Assembly (NCBI GenBank): GCA_963920665.1
Contig: OY987266.1
Span: forward strand, 26,276,248-26,340,247
DNA: 64,000 bases
Origin: Straminergon stramineum
Taxonomy: Eukaryota; Streptophyta; Bryopsida; Hypnales; Calliergonaceae
Direction of reading: 5' to 3'
The notes below the pieces were generated by a model. The model made no database searches. It saw only the letters and a program-made list of their open reading frames with translations, and was not told the origin of the DNA. Positions 1-10,414 of this stretch are shown here, in pieces; the stretch's first letter is position 1, and each line of letters starts with the position of its first letter. The position numbers and the translations under genes were made by a program.

Positions 1-961
1 CGTACTTATTTCATATGAAAAACTTGAGACTTATAGGATTTGATTTTGATGTTCAATTAATTGCTAAGAAAGCAAGTACTGCTAAATATGCTTTCCTTGA
101 ATGTGCTTTCATTTTCTTTGTATAGTAAAAGTGCAGAAGCTCAAACAAAAAATCATATAGAAATACCAACACGATTACTTATATTGAGTGGCAATTGATT
201 CCCTCTTTAGTAACCAAAACTTACATATTGGGTACTTCAACCGAATCGTTTTCTCTAGTAGTTTTTTTGGAAGAGGACATTGTACTGCATTTTGTTTAAC
301 TTCAAAGCAAACCTGTCGCAAACAATTTTTTAAAATTGTGACATTGGGAATTGGATTTTAAATTATTTAGGGATCTACTTGGCAATTTCTATCTTGAAAA
401 TATAAAAAACCATATGATATTATATAGCATAGTAGAAAACTAGGTGGGAGGAGTTTCAGAAGTTCATAGCTTTGTCCAAGTGGTTTTCATGCACTTTGAT
501 GCAATCCATAGTATTTTGTGATGAAAGTTTGGGGACGGAATTTGTTGATATTGAAAAAGAAAGGGTGCCTCTGTGTTTATTGAATTACAAAACTTTCTGT
601 TTAGTTGTTGTTGTTGTTGAAGATGATGACCTCATTTACATTTAACGTTATTGTATTTTCACTATAGATGTCCACATATTATTCATGTTCGTTAATATTG
701 AAGATTTTGGATGCTTTTATTCATAGAAGTTAGGTGTACAAGTTCCAAAGTGACGTTCATACATTTCTTACAAACTTTACTATTAAGTCTTGAAGACTAG
801 GAAAACAAAAAAATTGCATTTGGGTTCTATATGGTAGAAGTTGTTTTGGTTAAACCACTAACTACGAACGATCTTCAGTAGTATATTAGTAATTGTTGTA
901 CTGTTTACCAAATTCGAATATTCTTTCAATTATTGAATTCCACTTTTATTTTCATGTGTAG
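1..961. other. AT-rich upstream region, no gene seen
   Basis: No coding stretch or recognisable element is visible. The 3' edge is a pyrimidine-rich tract ending in a plausible splice acceptor (tttcatgtgtag) just before the gene A start codon, so a 5' UTR exon could lie upstream, but I cannot locate one. Confidence 0.4.
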
Positions 962-967
962 AACATC

Positions 968-2581
968 ATGGCACCGAAGGTCCATTCGAAGTGGTTGGAG
1001 CATGGATGGTGGATAGTAGCGGATGGTGCAGAGAAGCCTTCATTATGGCTCATTGACTTCCCAATTGAAGAAGGGCGATATTGGAGTGCTCTGGGAACCT
1101 CATATGGAGTCATTGAGAGCGTCGCAGGCACTGTTGATGAAGGACTCACTATGGCTGTTACCAACAGTGAAATGGTCTTTGAAAAGTACAAATTGAGGAA
1201 GCAATTGATGATGGCACCAATTCCAGCAGAGCTTGTTCTTGTTCTGTCTCCTATGCATGGTTTGAAGACGTTGGTGAAATTCTGGAAAACTATGTCCGAT
1301 GACTTGAAGATTCGAAGAGAAGAATCTGTTAAGAAATTCAAGGACTCAACCCCTAAACAATTGTTTGAAGCACATAAACGGTATGTGCAGATTCGAAGCT
1401 ATGAGGAGCTTCAAAGAAATGACCCTACTGCAGCCCAACAACAGCTTGCTCCTGCAGAACCTGAGGATACAGATGATTTATATCGGCTATATGCAGCTCC
1501 AGTGAAAGAAAATTGGATTCCAGTGTCTCAAAGGAACAAGAAGCGTGTTGTTGTCGAAGAAGAAGAAGGTGAAACTCATTCAGATGAAAGGGATGTTTCT
1601 GAAAGGCAAAGAACACATCGACAACGTCTTGTTTCTGCGACAACAAGTGTTGAAGTTCAGCCTTTGAGAGAGAATGAACGTGGAAGGCATGAAGAGGCAT
1701 TATTACAAGGCAATGCACCAATTATTCCTTCATCAGTGCAGGATGAGCTTGGAGAGGAATTTATTGAACCACAACAGAGTGGTTTTGAAGCAAATGAAGA
1801 CAATGAACAACAGGGTGTTACAAGAATTGTAATTGAAAGTGACACTACAATTCCAAGAACAATCACAGAAACTGGATCAGGATCAAGAGTTCGAAGAATT
1901 GGCTCAAGAATCCAAATGAGCAGGGCAGGAGTTATGATGTCTAATACAAATGTTGGAAGGTCTAGTACCGGCAGAGGACAAGGTGCTAATAGAGGACGAA
2001 GTACTGGTAGAGGACGAGGTCGAGTTGTAGCCCAAGACCATTCTGCATTGCAAGACATTGAAGAGGAACATCAAAGGCTTCACATAGTGGAAATGGGGTC
2101 TCAAGAAGAGCAAAGCCTTCGCACTCGTAGTGCAGTACAAAGACATCATCAAAGAGTAATGACAAGAGGACCTCCTCCTACAACCAATGATGGGGTTCAT
2201 GCAGTGGATGATGATGATTCTGCAGAAGAAGAGCCTGAGCAAGCACGTACTAGTGTATTGTTACAAAGTGTTACAAAACCACCAGTGGTTTTTCCTACAG
2301 AGACTGAGTACAAGGCGGGATATATTTGGGGGCAGGGTACATTTTTCAATGCAAACATTGATAGTATCTGTGATGTATTAAATGCATAGACAAACCACAG
2401 AACGCTAATGGACTGGCGAGTGACTGAGATGTACCAACATTTGAAGGGATTTGAAGCTGAAGGAATTAGTGCAATTACACTTCGTCCAATTGCATATCAT
2501 TATGAGAATGTCAATGATGAAGGACAACCAGAGAAAGTGGAGGTTTCTTTTAGTCATGAAGGTGCTGCACGGGAATTCGAG
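968..2581 (+). CDS. Gene A, N-terminal half: linker plus start of ParB-like domain (one in-frame TAG)
   Basis: About 538 codons from ATG 968. Residues 1-150 form a Trp-rich folded region (KWLEHGWWIV near the start). Residues about 170-430 are low-complexity: acidic stretches, Gln-rich segments and an RG-rich patch (STGRGQGANRGRSTGRGRGR, about residues 330-350), typical of nucleic-acid-binding linkers. After it comes an ordered stretch with GTFFNANIDSICDVLN that aligns by eye with STFNIRSKENRIVDDMVNWL in gene B, just ahead of that protein's NGQHS motif. TAG at 2387-2389 interrupts the frame, but coding continues in the same frame to a plausible donor GAG|GTTAAC at 2581/2582 (phase 0). The rest is inferred to be 24180-27095. 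Product function is unknown; a mobile-element protein with a ParB-like fold is the best guess. The protein-coding call is firmer than the family call. Confidence 0.65.
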
Positions 2582-3024
2582 GTTAACATCATATTCATTA
2601 AAATGAGAGTTTTCCATGGAAATGAGAGTTTTTATAAGCACTACAACCATAAGTTAAAGAGAATTTGTACCCTAGAAATACAAAATAAGCAATACAATGA
2701 TAAATATTGTACATATGCAGTTGCAATATATCCAAATACCATGCATAGAAATCTTCAAAATCGACACAAAATGTTCAAAGTACACTTCAATTTATAGAAA
2801 GTAATCATTGAATGATGTATACATATTGAAATTTTGAATGTATACTAGTACTTGAGAGTCTATGGGAGCACTTGAAGCCATGAATTCTTGCTATCATGGC
2901 GGCAAAGTAAATGTTGTTTGGAGATTGCATTGAAAACATCACCACCATTGCAAGTGGATTGCTTGGGTTTAAGGAGAGCACAATATACAAAGGATGGAAA
3001 TGATAGAAAGCTTAAGTAATCCGG

Positions 3025-3228
3025 ATAAGTCATGAACACACACAAATTCATTGAATGAATTGAATATGAATTGTTTAGAAACAAAATCCAGCCCCCACTT
3101 TGAGAGGAACTCTCATACACCACATTGTTACAAGTGTAGTCTATGAGGGTCCTTCTCAAAGAAGGGGCTCGATTTTTTTTCTAAACATTCCATATTCAAT
3201 TCCTTCAATGAATTTGTGTGTGTTGATG
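3025..3228. repeat. Foldback (hairpin) element, arms about 88 bp
   Basis: The left arm starts aagtcatgaacacacacaaa and its reverse complement returns at the right end (cacacacaaattcattgaa shared), with about 85% identity along the arms and a loop of 20-30 bases. This is typical of a foldback MITE. No clear target duplication was found. Confidence 0.6.
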
Positions 3229-3399
3229 ACTTGAACGATACCTATTACTTTCCACCAATTTCATCCTTCTCAAATCTCACTGCCTTTTTTCCCATATCCT
3301 ACTTACAAAGGTGCGGATGATTCCAGCATAGTGTCTAAACAACATTAACTTTGCCACCATGATTGCAAGAATTCAAGGCTCCACCAAGTGACCTCATCG

Positions 3400-3738
3400 T
3401 CTTCAACTGTGTTGGCCTTGTGAGTAGAAGCTTCAAACAAAGTGGCCATGGTTATTGGAGAAGGAAGTGGACGATGAGCTCCGACGTAGATGCAAGCAAC
3501 GAAATCATAGAACCGAAAACATCCAGACGCCACTCCTCAGTCCCCCAAACTGCAATTTTAGGCATGGTAGTTTGGATTGCCGCCCATGGAACTGCTAAGA
3601 GCGACGCCTGGATGTTTTTGTGTCTACAATTCTTGTGCTTGGATCTACGTCGGAGCCCATCGTGCACTTCCTTCTCCTATATCCACGGCCCCCCCGTGTT
3701 GAGCTCCTACTCACAAGGCCATCACAATCGAAGACAAG
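3400..3738. repeat. Foldback element, arms about 98 bp
   Basis: The arms at about 3400-3498 and 3640-3738 are inverted copies: GGAGAAGGAAGTG, GCTCCGACGTAGAT and CCTTGTGAGTAG occur on the left strand and, inverted, on the right. The loop is about 140 bases. Short ORFs across it on both strands are products of the symmetry. Confidence 0.6.
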
Positions 3739-3969
3739 AAAGAACTTGGACTACCCTATTTGTGAAAATTGGACGGTTTGCATCGAATGGTACCACTACA
3801 ATCTCCAAGCATCATGTTTTTTTTATAATAGGAGGATTGTAGCTACCTACATCATTTACACTCTAGATACAATTCCCGACTATGTAAATGTTTGTGCCTC
3901 AAAACTATGAACCCTTCAAGAGCAATTGACCGTCTCCACACTACAATATACAACTATCAAACGGAACTA

Positions 3970-4605
3970 CTACTGAATCGATTTACTCTTCATCTTCTCC
4001 ATGGCCTTGAGAATTTCAGGTCCACGACTGTATCCCGTTGCAATCTTGCCGGCCTCGCGGACTTGTTCCGTCCTTTGTGCCTTCAAGGACCATCGCTCCC
4101 AGGAATCCCATGACGGAGCTGAGCACTGACTACATGAAGGTCCAGCGTACTTCCTCTTGATCCTCTTTCCCGGACATGGTAGCCGTTGCTGCGGAAGCAA
4201 GGGCAGGTCAATAGGGTGGTGAACTGCTTCATCGTGTTTGTTTTCCAAGACCGGGGAGAGCATTTCCGGTACAGACATGGGATAATTCGCGTCTTCGTAG
4301 AGCTTCCTTTGGATCCCCTTGTCCAAAGTAGACGGGTCCATGAGCGTGTGGGAAGGCTCTCTAGACCGTAAAGGCGATGGCGAGGCCGACACTAGCAGGC
4401 GCGGTTTCCGGTCTGGAGGGCTGTCCACCACCCCATCATGAATGGGTTTGGTCGAGAAATCCATAGAGGAATTCACCGTGGGTGTCGAGCCAAGGAAGTT
4501 CCCTGTGCTCAGGATCATGTGTTGTCCGTAGTCTAGGATGGAGTCCTCGGACGCTCTGCAAAGGCGATCAATACTTGGTTTTCTGAAGGTCGAGGTGCTA
4601 CCCAT
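3970..4605 (-). CDS. Exon C: uncharacterised Ser/Pro/Lys-rich protein segment, possibly the 3' exon of gene B
   Basis: This frame starts at ATGGGTAGC immediately after a strong acceptor (TTTGTCTATGTTTCAG on the minus strand) and runs about 210 codons to tandem TAG TAG. The product is hydrophilic, with KRIKRKYAGPSC and KGIQRKLYEDA blocks, a Cys cluster (CSQCSAPSW) and a basic, helical C-terminus (EILKAMEKMKSKSIQ). I recognise no domain. It lies about 325 bp downstream of the FCP1-like exon of gene B on the same strand, and the gap carries two copies of the AGCTCGA palindrome that also fills gene B introns. It may therefore be the last exon of gene B rather than a separate gene; a phase-0 donor (ATGGAG|GTTGTG) exists in the gap. 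If it is separate, the ATG at 4605 would be its start. Confidence 0.5.
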   Translation of the reverse strand: MGSTSTFRKPSIDRLCRASEDSILDYGQHMILSTGNFLGSTPTVNSSMDFSTKPIHDGVVDSPPDRKPRLLVSASPSPLRSREPSHTLMDPSTLDKGIQRKLYEDANYPMSVPEMLSPVLENKHDEAVHHPIDLPLLPQQRLPCPGKRIKRKYAGPSCSQCSAPSWDSWERWSLKAQRTEQVREAGKIATGYSRGPEILKAMEKMKSKSIQ

Positions 4606-4929
4606 CTGAAACATAGACAAAAAACAGTCAGAACCAATCCATTCAAGCAATTCTCTATAGAAGGTTGAAATAGAATAAGATCCTAGCAACAAAGGTGTCT
4701 CAGCCATGTCACAATTTGTCTCCCCATGCAACACTTTAGCTCGACCCTAGCTGAAATGCAGAATCCTATATAGTATTCCGGATTGCTTGCAAGGGCTATC
4801 AGTTAGCTCGATTCGAGCTGAACTGCATACCTCGCCACGCGTCCCTAACTAACGCAGACTCGTTGATCCTCGCACAACCTCCATGAGCTTGTCGTACTCT
4901 CGATGACCCCTTTCGTCGCAGAGCATTCG

Positions 4930-5646
4930 TCATCCGATTTTTCCTTTCTTATTGTTGCAAAACGACTTGAGCCCCACGCCGCGATGGACGTGCAATTGCT
5001 GAAACCACGAAAGTAGCGATGCGAGGAGGAAATTGTCCTTGTCGCCATTTCCCCGGTTACTCCATGACTCCGCGAGCACTACATTCTTGGGCTTGTTCAT
5101 TATGTGCTTACGTGGGTTGTCGTCTACTATGACAGTATTTTCAGTAGTGAATGTCCCCCCTGGTTTCTCGAAAAGCACGTCTAGGCTCTTTAAGAACAAG
5201 TCCTTCTCAATGCCGAGTTCCTTGAAGACTGTCAGCCTCCCTGATCTATCCCTGCATTTGACGGTCTTGCAAGAGTCCTGCCCGAGAACTAGGAACGGCA
5301 TTCGCCCGTCCCGAAACAGATATTCACAAATATCGTCAGTTGTGGATTTCTTCATGGAACTCCACACCGAGACGACTGCTATCTTTTCTAGCTCGACGAG
5401 GAACGTGGAGCAATTAGGTCGCACGTATACGGCTTTCGGACCCACCACGGCAGCCATCGTGGCAGAGTGCGGCTCCGACCGGTGGTTGAACTGTCTGATT
5501 GACCCCTTTGACTTCCAGTCTTCGCACAAACAAAGAATGCCATTGAGATCCAGGACAACGTTGATCCACTTGTTCGTCGCCCCGGACCTCAATGGCCGAT
5601 CGACGTCTTGCGACGTCCCCCCAGGAGCTACTGGAGGGCCGGATCC
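4930..5646 (-). CDS. Gene B exon 5: FCP1/NIF-type HAD phosphatase domain
   Basis: Predicted exon after acceptor TTTTATCAG at 5647; phase 0 matches the upstream exon. The product contains the FCP1/SCP-like HAD signature: motif I as VVLDLNGILC, LEKIAVVSVWSS around motif II, and VIVDDNPRKHIMNKPKN as the conserved C-terminal DD block, followed by a Trp- and Leu-rich tail. Classical FCP1 has DxDxT; here the second Asp is Asn (DLNGI), a form I associate with plant NIF-like proteins, so phosphatase activity is uncertain. TGA closes the frame at 4930-4932, but the same frame then reads a plausible basic and acidic tail (RMLCDERGHREYDKLMEVV), so this TGA may be a mutated CGA. Being fused downstream of ParB-like and methyltransferase-like segments is unusual. 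It could instead be a separate gene. Confidence 0.65.
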   Translation of the reverse strand, partial: GSGPPVAPGGTSQDVDRPLRSGATNKWINVVLDLNGILCLCEDWKSKGSIRQFNHRSEPHSATMAAVVGPKAVYVRPNCSTFLVELEKIAVVSVWSSMKKSTTDDICEYLFRDGRMPFLVLGQDSCKTVKCRDRSGRLTVFKELGIEKDLFLKSLDVLFEKPGGTFTTENTVIVDDNPRKHIMNKPKNVVLAESWSNRGNGDKDNFLLASLLSWFQQLHVHRGVGLKSFCNNKKGKIG

Positions 5647-5802
5647 CTGATAAAAGACGGAGGAAAGCGCAGCCAGTTATCAAATGCGAAATTGGCACAT
5701 TGCGGACTCCATACAACAACCACGACGAGACACCATACCGATTTTCTAGTGAAAACGAGAAACAACTGAATCCCGTGACTAGACAGAAGGATGGATTTGT
5801 AC

Positions 5803-6005
5803 CTCCTGGTGTGTCGAAAGAGAGAGCTGACCGGCATCTTCCAGAATTGCAGTTGTACGAGCAGGGACAGAGGCCTCGTCTTCGCACTTTGTGGCGTCTT
5901 TTCCTAGTCTGTCGCCATCGTCTAGAATAACTATGGGAGACAACGCAGGAGTGGGAGCGGCAAGAGGATGCACAGAATCATTCAATTTCTCAACATTTGC
6001 AGTGC
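5803..6005 (-). CDS. Gene B exon 4: short linker exon
   Basis: A 203-nt exon bounded by acceptor TATCGCAG and donor GAG|GTACAA. It joins exon 3 in phase 1 and exon 5 in phase 0, which is why I place it in the same transcript. The product is a flexible Ala/Pro/Asp segment (LAAPTPALSPIVILDDGD) with no domain. Intron 5647-5802 carries no palindrome, unlike the other introns of this gene. Confidence 0.5.
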
Positions 6006-6255
6006 CTGCGATACATAATTTTGTGAAACACTTCTCTGTGAGAATTATATATTACATGCTCAGAATCTGAGTGTCAAAACACAAAATTGATTACAAAATT
6101 GACAAACTCTACGGTTCTCCCCATCGGTGGTAGGGCTCCGCCAAAACCCAGTCAATATCTACAAAAACTCTAAAGCTGAGCATTTTCTATACAAGTTAGC
6201 TCGAGTCGAGCTAAAACTACAAACAAACTGAAATGGAGTTGTCATTGGGCACAAC

Positions 6256-7366
6256 CTGTTGGTGGATCTCTGGTGGGCAGGGAACCACTTCCGAGTTCCA
6301 TCTCGGAAGCATCCACAGTCAGGTTGTACCCAATCTGCGCGACATCCACTACCGTTGATGTTGCCTCGGCTTCTCCTTTCTTGCGCTCGTTGATCGCCTC
6401 TTCCAATTCCTTGTCCAAGGAGGTCTCCGCGAAAATTTCCTTTGAAGGTGGAAGAGGTGTCGGGACGGGAGACTCCATCGATAGAGGTGGCACCACATTC
6501 ACGATGACCGGCGGACTTGAAGCATTGCTGTTGTTGGATCCCGATGCTTGGCCGAGCAACATCTGAGGTGGAGAGGCAGAAGCGGGTTCTAGAGATTGGA
6601 GTGGCTTCACTCCAGTCCTATCCAACAACAAGGCCAGGATTTCCCTGTTGGCCCTTGCTTCTTCTCTGTTCGCCCTTGCCTCCTCCCGCATCCACTCATG
6701 CGTGCTCTTGTTCATCTCGATGTTCGCCTCGCAGTCCCTCGCCTGCTCTTCCCTCAATTGCGCCAACGCAAGGTCGTTCTTCTGTTGCGCGAGAGCTGCC
6801 TACGCCTGCATTAGGGCGATGGACTCCATGTGCGCTTTTTGCAAGTCAGCAATTTGCTTCACCACACTTGTGATAGTCTCCCTCTTTCGCTTTTTCTCTG
6901 GTCGACCCAAACTTGTCGGTGTCAAAGGAGTGTGGGCAGCAGGTGGCAGCATGGAGGATGCAGAGGACCCTGGGATATCGGTCGGTGGATGACTTATTGG
7001 TGTTGGAAAGTCGTCCAACCCACCATCGCCCTCGAAGTCATCATCGTCATCTTCTTCCTCCTCCTCCTCGGAGAAATCCTCAGGATCGTCAAAGACGGGC
7101 ACTGGCCTCCTCCTTTCCTGACTCCTTGGAGAATCGTGATTGGATCGGAGCTTTCTTTTGGACGAGGAGGGCTCTGACTGCGTCCCTTGGGTAGCATCAG
7201 AGGACTGAATTTTGTACCCACTGTCCATGAAGTCGCACTTGTCGAGGGTCATTGCCTTAGCGCAGATTTCCTCCCACCAACTCGATTCCTCTAATGGACC
7301 AGTGACATAAACGTCCACAGAAGTCATTTGCATGAAAGGAGTGCATGAATTAGAAAACCATCTACG
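6256..7366 (-). CDS. Gene B exon 3: acidic linker and Ala/Glu coiled coil (one in-frame TAG)
   Basis: The exon starts after acceptor CTGAATAG and ends at donor CAACAG|GTTGT in phase 1. The first part continues the methyltransferase-like region of exon 2 (WFSNSCTPFMQMTSVDVYV). It then becomes disordered: a basic patch (SSSKRKLRS), an Asp/Glu run of about 20 residues and a Pro/Ser-rich stretch with a nuclear-localisation-like GRPEKKRKRE. Next comes a long predicted helix or coiled coil (QKNDLALAQLREEQ, EEARANREEARANREI). TAG at 6800-6802 falls inside a Gln/Ala helix (MQA-stop-AALAQQ), where Gln is the obvious ancestral residue. The exon is probably a linker between the catalytic-like part and the FCP1-like tail. 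Confidence 0.6.
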
Positions 7367-7500
7367 CTATTCAGCTCGACCCGAGTTGAAAGTACATGCT
7401 CCTCTGAATATAAAGAAACATACTAACAAGCTCTATTACTAGAATTTTCTTGAACTGCAGTTCAGCTCGAATCGAGCTAAAGTGGTATAATGTGGCTTAC

Positions 7501-8843
7501 TATGGCAGCGCAGGTGAGCTTTCCGCCGGCAAATGCCAAGAATACACACATGCCCGGTGTACAAAACGTCTTGATAAGCCACAAGTAAAACTCCATCCGC
7601 AGCTCTAGATTGTTCATCCGATACTCGAGCTCACTATATGCACGCGCCTTCATGTATCTAGCTGTTTCTGGACACTGAAACTCTTTAGGAATTTTGACCT
7701 ACACAGGATTCTCCGAGTTCTGCAAGAATATGAGAATGACCTTTTTAGGTGTCCTAGCTGCCGCTACATCCCCAAGCCGATCATTCTTCCCCGCATAATA
7801 ATCGGCATACTCAATGCTGTAGGAGTCCAGAACCTTATTGGTTTCTATATATCTTAGAACCTGCGCTTGTTCCTTTTCGTCAACGCAAATGAACAGCCAA
7901 GAAGAGAGGTCTTCAATTTTGGGCTCTTTCTTGAACATTGAGCTTATGACCTCAACAAAATATGGGTTGTCCACAGTGGACTTCTCTTTCTTCCCGATCC
8001 CCGGCAGTGTACGAAAGTCTACCACTCCAAGTCCCATTCGCTTCGTGGTTTCCGTCTTCCAAGCACCCGACGGCCACTCAGAGTGACGGTTGTTGTTCTC
8101 GTCGTAAGTCTTGTAGTGACCACTTGCTGTTGGCTTCACGAACTTCTGCTTGTGCTCTAAGAACACTTGGAAGAAAGCGAATGCTTCTTTCGATAACTGG
8201 GCACATGTTTTGTTCCTCGATCTGACCATCTTGGCTTCACTGAAGTATCTCTCCCCTGGCCGGTCGAGGAGGACGTCCATGGTGGCTCTCGAAAACATTC
8301 GTTCCTTCTTGAACGCCTTCCAATTTTCTACAATGATCTCGTTCTTAGCGTTCATCAAACCCAGCTCAGGATTGATCTGGTGAAGCTCTTTCTTCACCAG
8401 ATGTTTTCGTTTCCGCCTTTCCGCCCATTCCTTGGTCGTGTAGCAACTATCAAGCACCGACGTTATGGCCTTAATTGTCACCTTCGGATAACAATGTTTC
8501 CGCTTCTCACCCGTTTGGTTCAGAATATGGTTGGCAAGTTTTGCCAGCTCGTCGTAGCTCAGATTCCCAAGAACTTGAAGAATTCACGACTGAGCATGCA
8601 GTTCTTTGGGTTCCAATCCGCTCGAGCATTAAACAACTTGTCGGTGTTAGGATTGAAGAGCTCTCCATGCGCTGCAGCCGTGATGACGTCCTTCCAGAGA
8701 TTATAGACATCGTCTGGTGCGGTGATTAGCTTCAGTTCGTTTGTGAGCTTCAGCTTTTCCTCCTTGTCCTTGGTCTTGGACAACTTCAAGTTTTTATTTA
8801 CATCGATCATAGAAAATCGTATGTAAACCGCCTTCTCAAATTC
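7501..8843 (-). pseudogene. Gene B exon 2: methyltransferase-like region (one frameshift, one in-frame TAG)
   Basis: Exon after acceptor TTCTTTAG at 8844, phase 0 with exon 1; it ends at donor ATA|GTAAGC. A one-base deletion in a GGG run near 8565 shifts the frame (REFFKFLG continues as NLSYDELAKLANHIL). TAG at 7699-7701 interrupts ENPV/KIPKEFQ. After it comes LELRMEFYLWLIKTF, then CTPGMCVFLAFAGGKLTCAA. This resembles the end of amino-methyltransferases of the N4/N6 class, where a helix precedes PPG-x-V-x-D-x-FAGSGTT-x-x-AA (SAM-binding motif I). The Asp of the motif is replaced and GSG is GGK, so activity is doubtful. Upstream SWLFICVDEKEQAQVL and KKVILIFLQN look like Rossmann strands. A clear DPPY/NPPF motif IV is not seen. 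The methyltransferase call is inference from motif order. Confidence 0.5.
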
Positions 8844-8962
8844 CTAAAGAATTCATGCAAGGCACAATGTTAGACTTGATCAATTTAGCTCGAATCGAGC
8901 TAAATCACAGTAGGAACCATAAAGAAAAGAGAAGATAAGTTCTATCGACCTCGAATACTTAC

Positions 8963-10414
8963 ATTAAATTTATCTCTATTGCGAAAGTTCTCTACCGTCC
9001 GTCTCGTACTTGATGTAGTCCCCACGGATGAGACCTCCTTCGGATTTTTGGGCTGACCCATGGCCTCCCATACTGAACGGGCTCCCAAAATGTTTGTTGC
9101 CCAAGAAGGTTGCGTCGCCACGAAGTGATTTGTTCGGTTGTAGTAGGCAGATATATTTCGCAATTTATCATCGTCCGCCGACCACACAATAAAACAATCC
9201 CACTTCCGGAAATGCTTTTTCGTTTCTTCATTTATACCGTTGGCGTCGTCCAATATCCACTTGCTGGCTTCCATGCTATGCTGCCCATTAATAATGTAAA
9301 ATTGGCCATCCTGGATGGCCTCCCATGTAGTGGGCTTCTCCGCGTGACCCACAGGCATAACGCAAAGTGTTTGCTTGTTAGTCTTGTCAGGAACATTTAA
9401 AAGCCAGTTGACCATGTCATCAACAATTCGGTTCTCTTTGGACCGTATATTGAATGTTGACGGCGCAGCAATAAGTTTAGAGATGTCGATCTCTTTCTTC
9501 TGACTGACCGGAAACACGTATGCGTCTTCGTAGGTACTCCAAAATCTTTGATAAACCTCACTAACCGACTTGAAGTCTAGTTTCTTCTCTGTTTTCCGAG
9601 AGTGAGGAACCTTCTGCATTTCATCCACATAACTTCCCTCATCTATTTCCGAAACCTCTGTGGATTTGGCCGGCATAATTTGGGTTGATGCAGAAGCGCC
9701 AGATTTTCTCCCTTGCTTCTTAATAGGAGTTTTTACTTGTTTTTGACTGGCTCTTTTCCCTTTGCCTGACCCGGTTTCAATTACTGAGTTACGCTTGGAG
9801 CTTACACTCCCACCAGGGGTACCTGTGTTTAACGACACGGAGCGAGCTTTTGTCAACTCGTTCCGCAACTCCAACTTCCCTTTCAATGTGCTCAAATCAG
9901 TAAACATGAAACGAAGCTTGGCAACAAGGCGCCTCCAATTAATTGGTGTGCCATCCTTATTATGCCACTCGTTGTTATCTAGTTTCTTCTCCAGCTCCTT
10001 CACCTCATCCACGAAAACAGAAGTCTCAAGACTTTTGAGGAAAGGAGTCAAATTGAAGGGAATGAGAGCAGAATCAAGGACGACCGTAAAGTGATACTGT
10101 TGCTCTCTTGGAATCTCTGGGACCGCTGTCATGCACTTGATCTTGATCATTGGATGAGCGTCCGCTTCGACGTCCTTCACTTTCTCTTCGAAGGAGAGTT
10201 GAATGTAGACACTGGAGTTCTTGAACTTGTATGAAAAGGACGTGTCGTTCACAAAGGGGATGATCTGGAAACTCCAGCTCTCAACTTTGTCTGGGTCTTT
10301 GAACTCCTAGACCTCTCCATCACTGAGCATCATGTCTTCTGCATTGTTATCTACTGGGTTCTGGTTTTCACACCGTCGGAAGTATTGCTCCAAGCTTGCA
10401 ATTTGTTCTTCCAT
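8963..10414 (-). CDS. Gene B exon 1: N-terminal domain, linker and ParB/DGQH-like domain (one in-frame TAG)
   Basis: Read from ATG 10414 with TAG at 10307-10309; if that stop is real, the start must lie downstream. About 484 codons. Residues 1-170 are a beta-rich domain (SSVYIQLSFEEKV, QYHFTVVLDSALIPF). About 190-280 is a Lys/Ser linker. About 300-450 is a ParB-like segment: KEIDISKLIAAPSTFN, then TWEAIQDGQFYIINGQHSME with helix ASKWILDDAN, then KWDCFIVW. This is the strand-(D/N)GQH-helix arrangement of ParB/Srx and DGQHR domains, with Ser replacing Arg. Donor AAT|GTAAGT at 8962 is excellent. The role is unknown. Gene A carries the same arrangement (VWEPVDGQHIVGACK), so the two are paralogues or belong to related elements. 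Confidence 0.6.

Larger units (their letters stand above)
2582..3969. other. Non-coding; contains two foldback repeats
   Basis: The ORFs here are short and lie inside inverted repeats, so I do not call genes. The stretch would be the first part of the long gene A intron or insertion. It holds hairpin repeats at 3025-3228 and 3400-3738. Confidence 0.4.

Noticed and set aside
5414..5887. 157-residue minus ORF overlapping gene B exons 4 and 5
   Set aside because: Different frame from the FCP1-like domain and spans the predicted intron; no domain.
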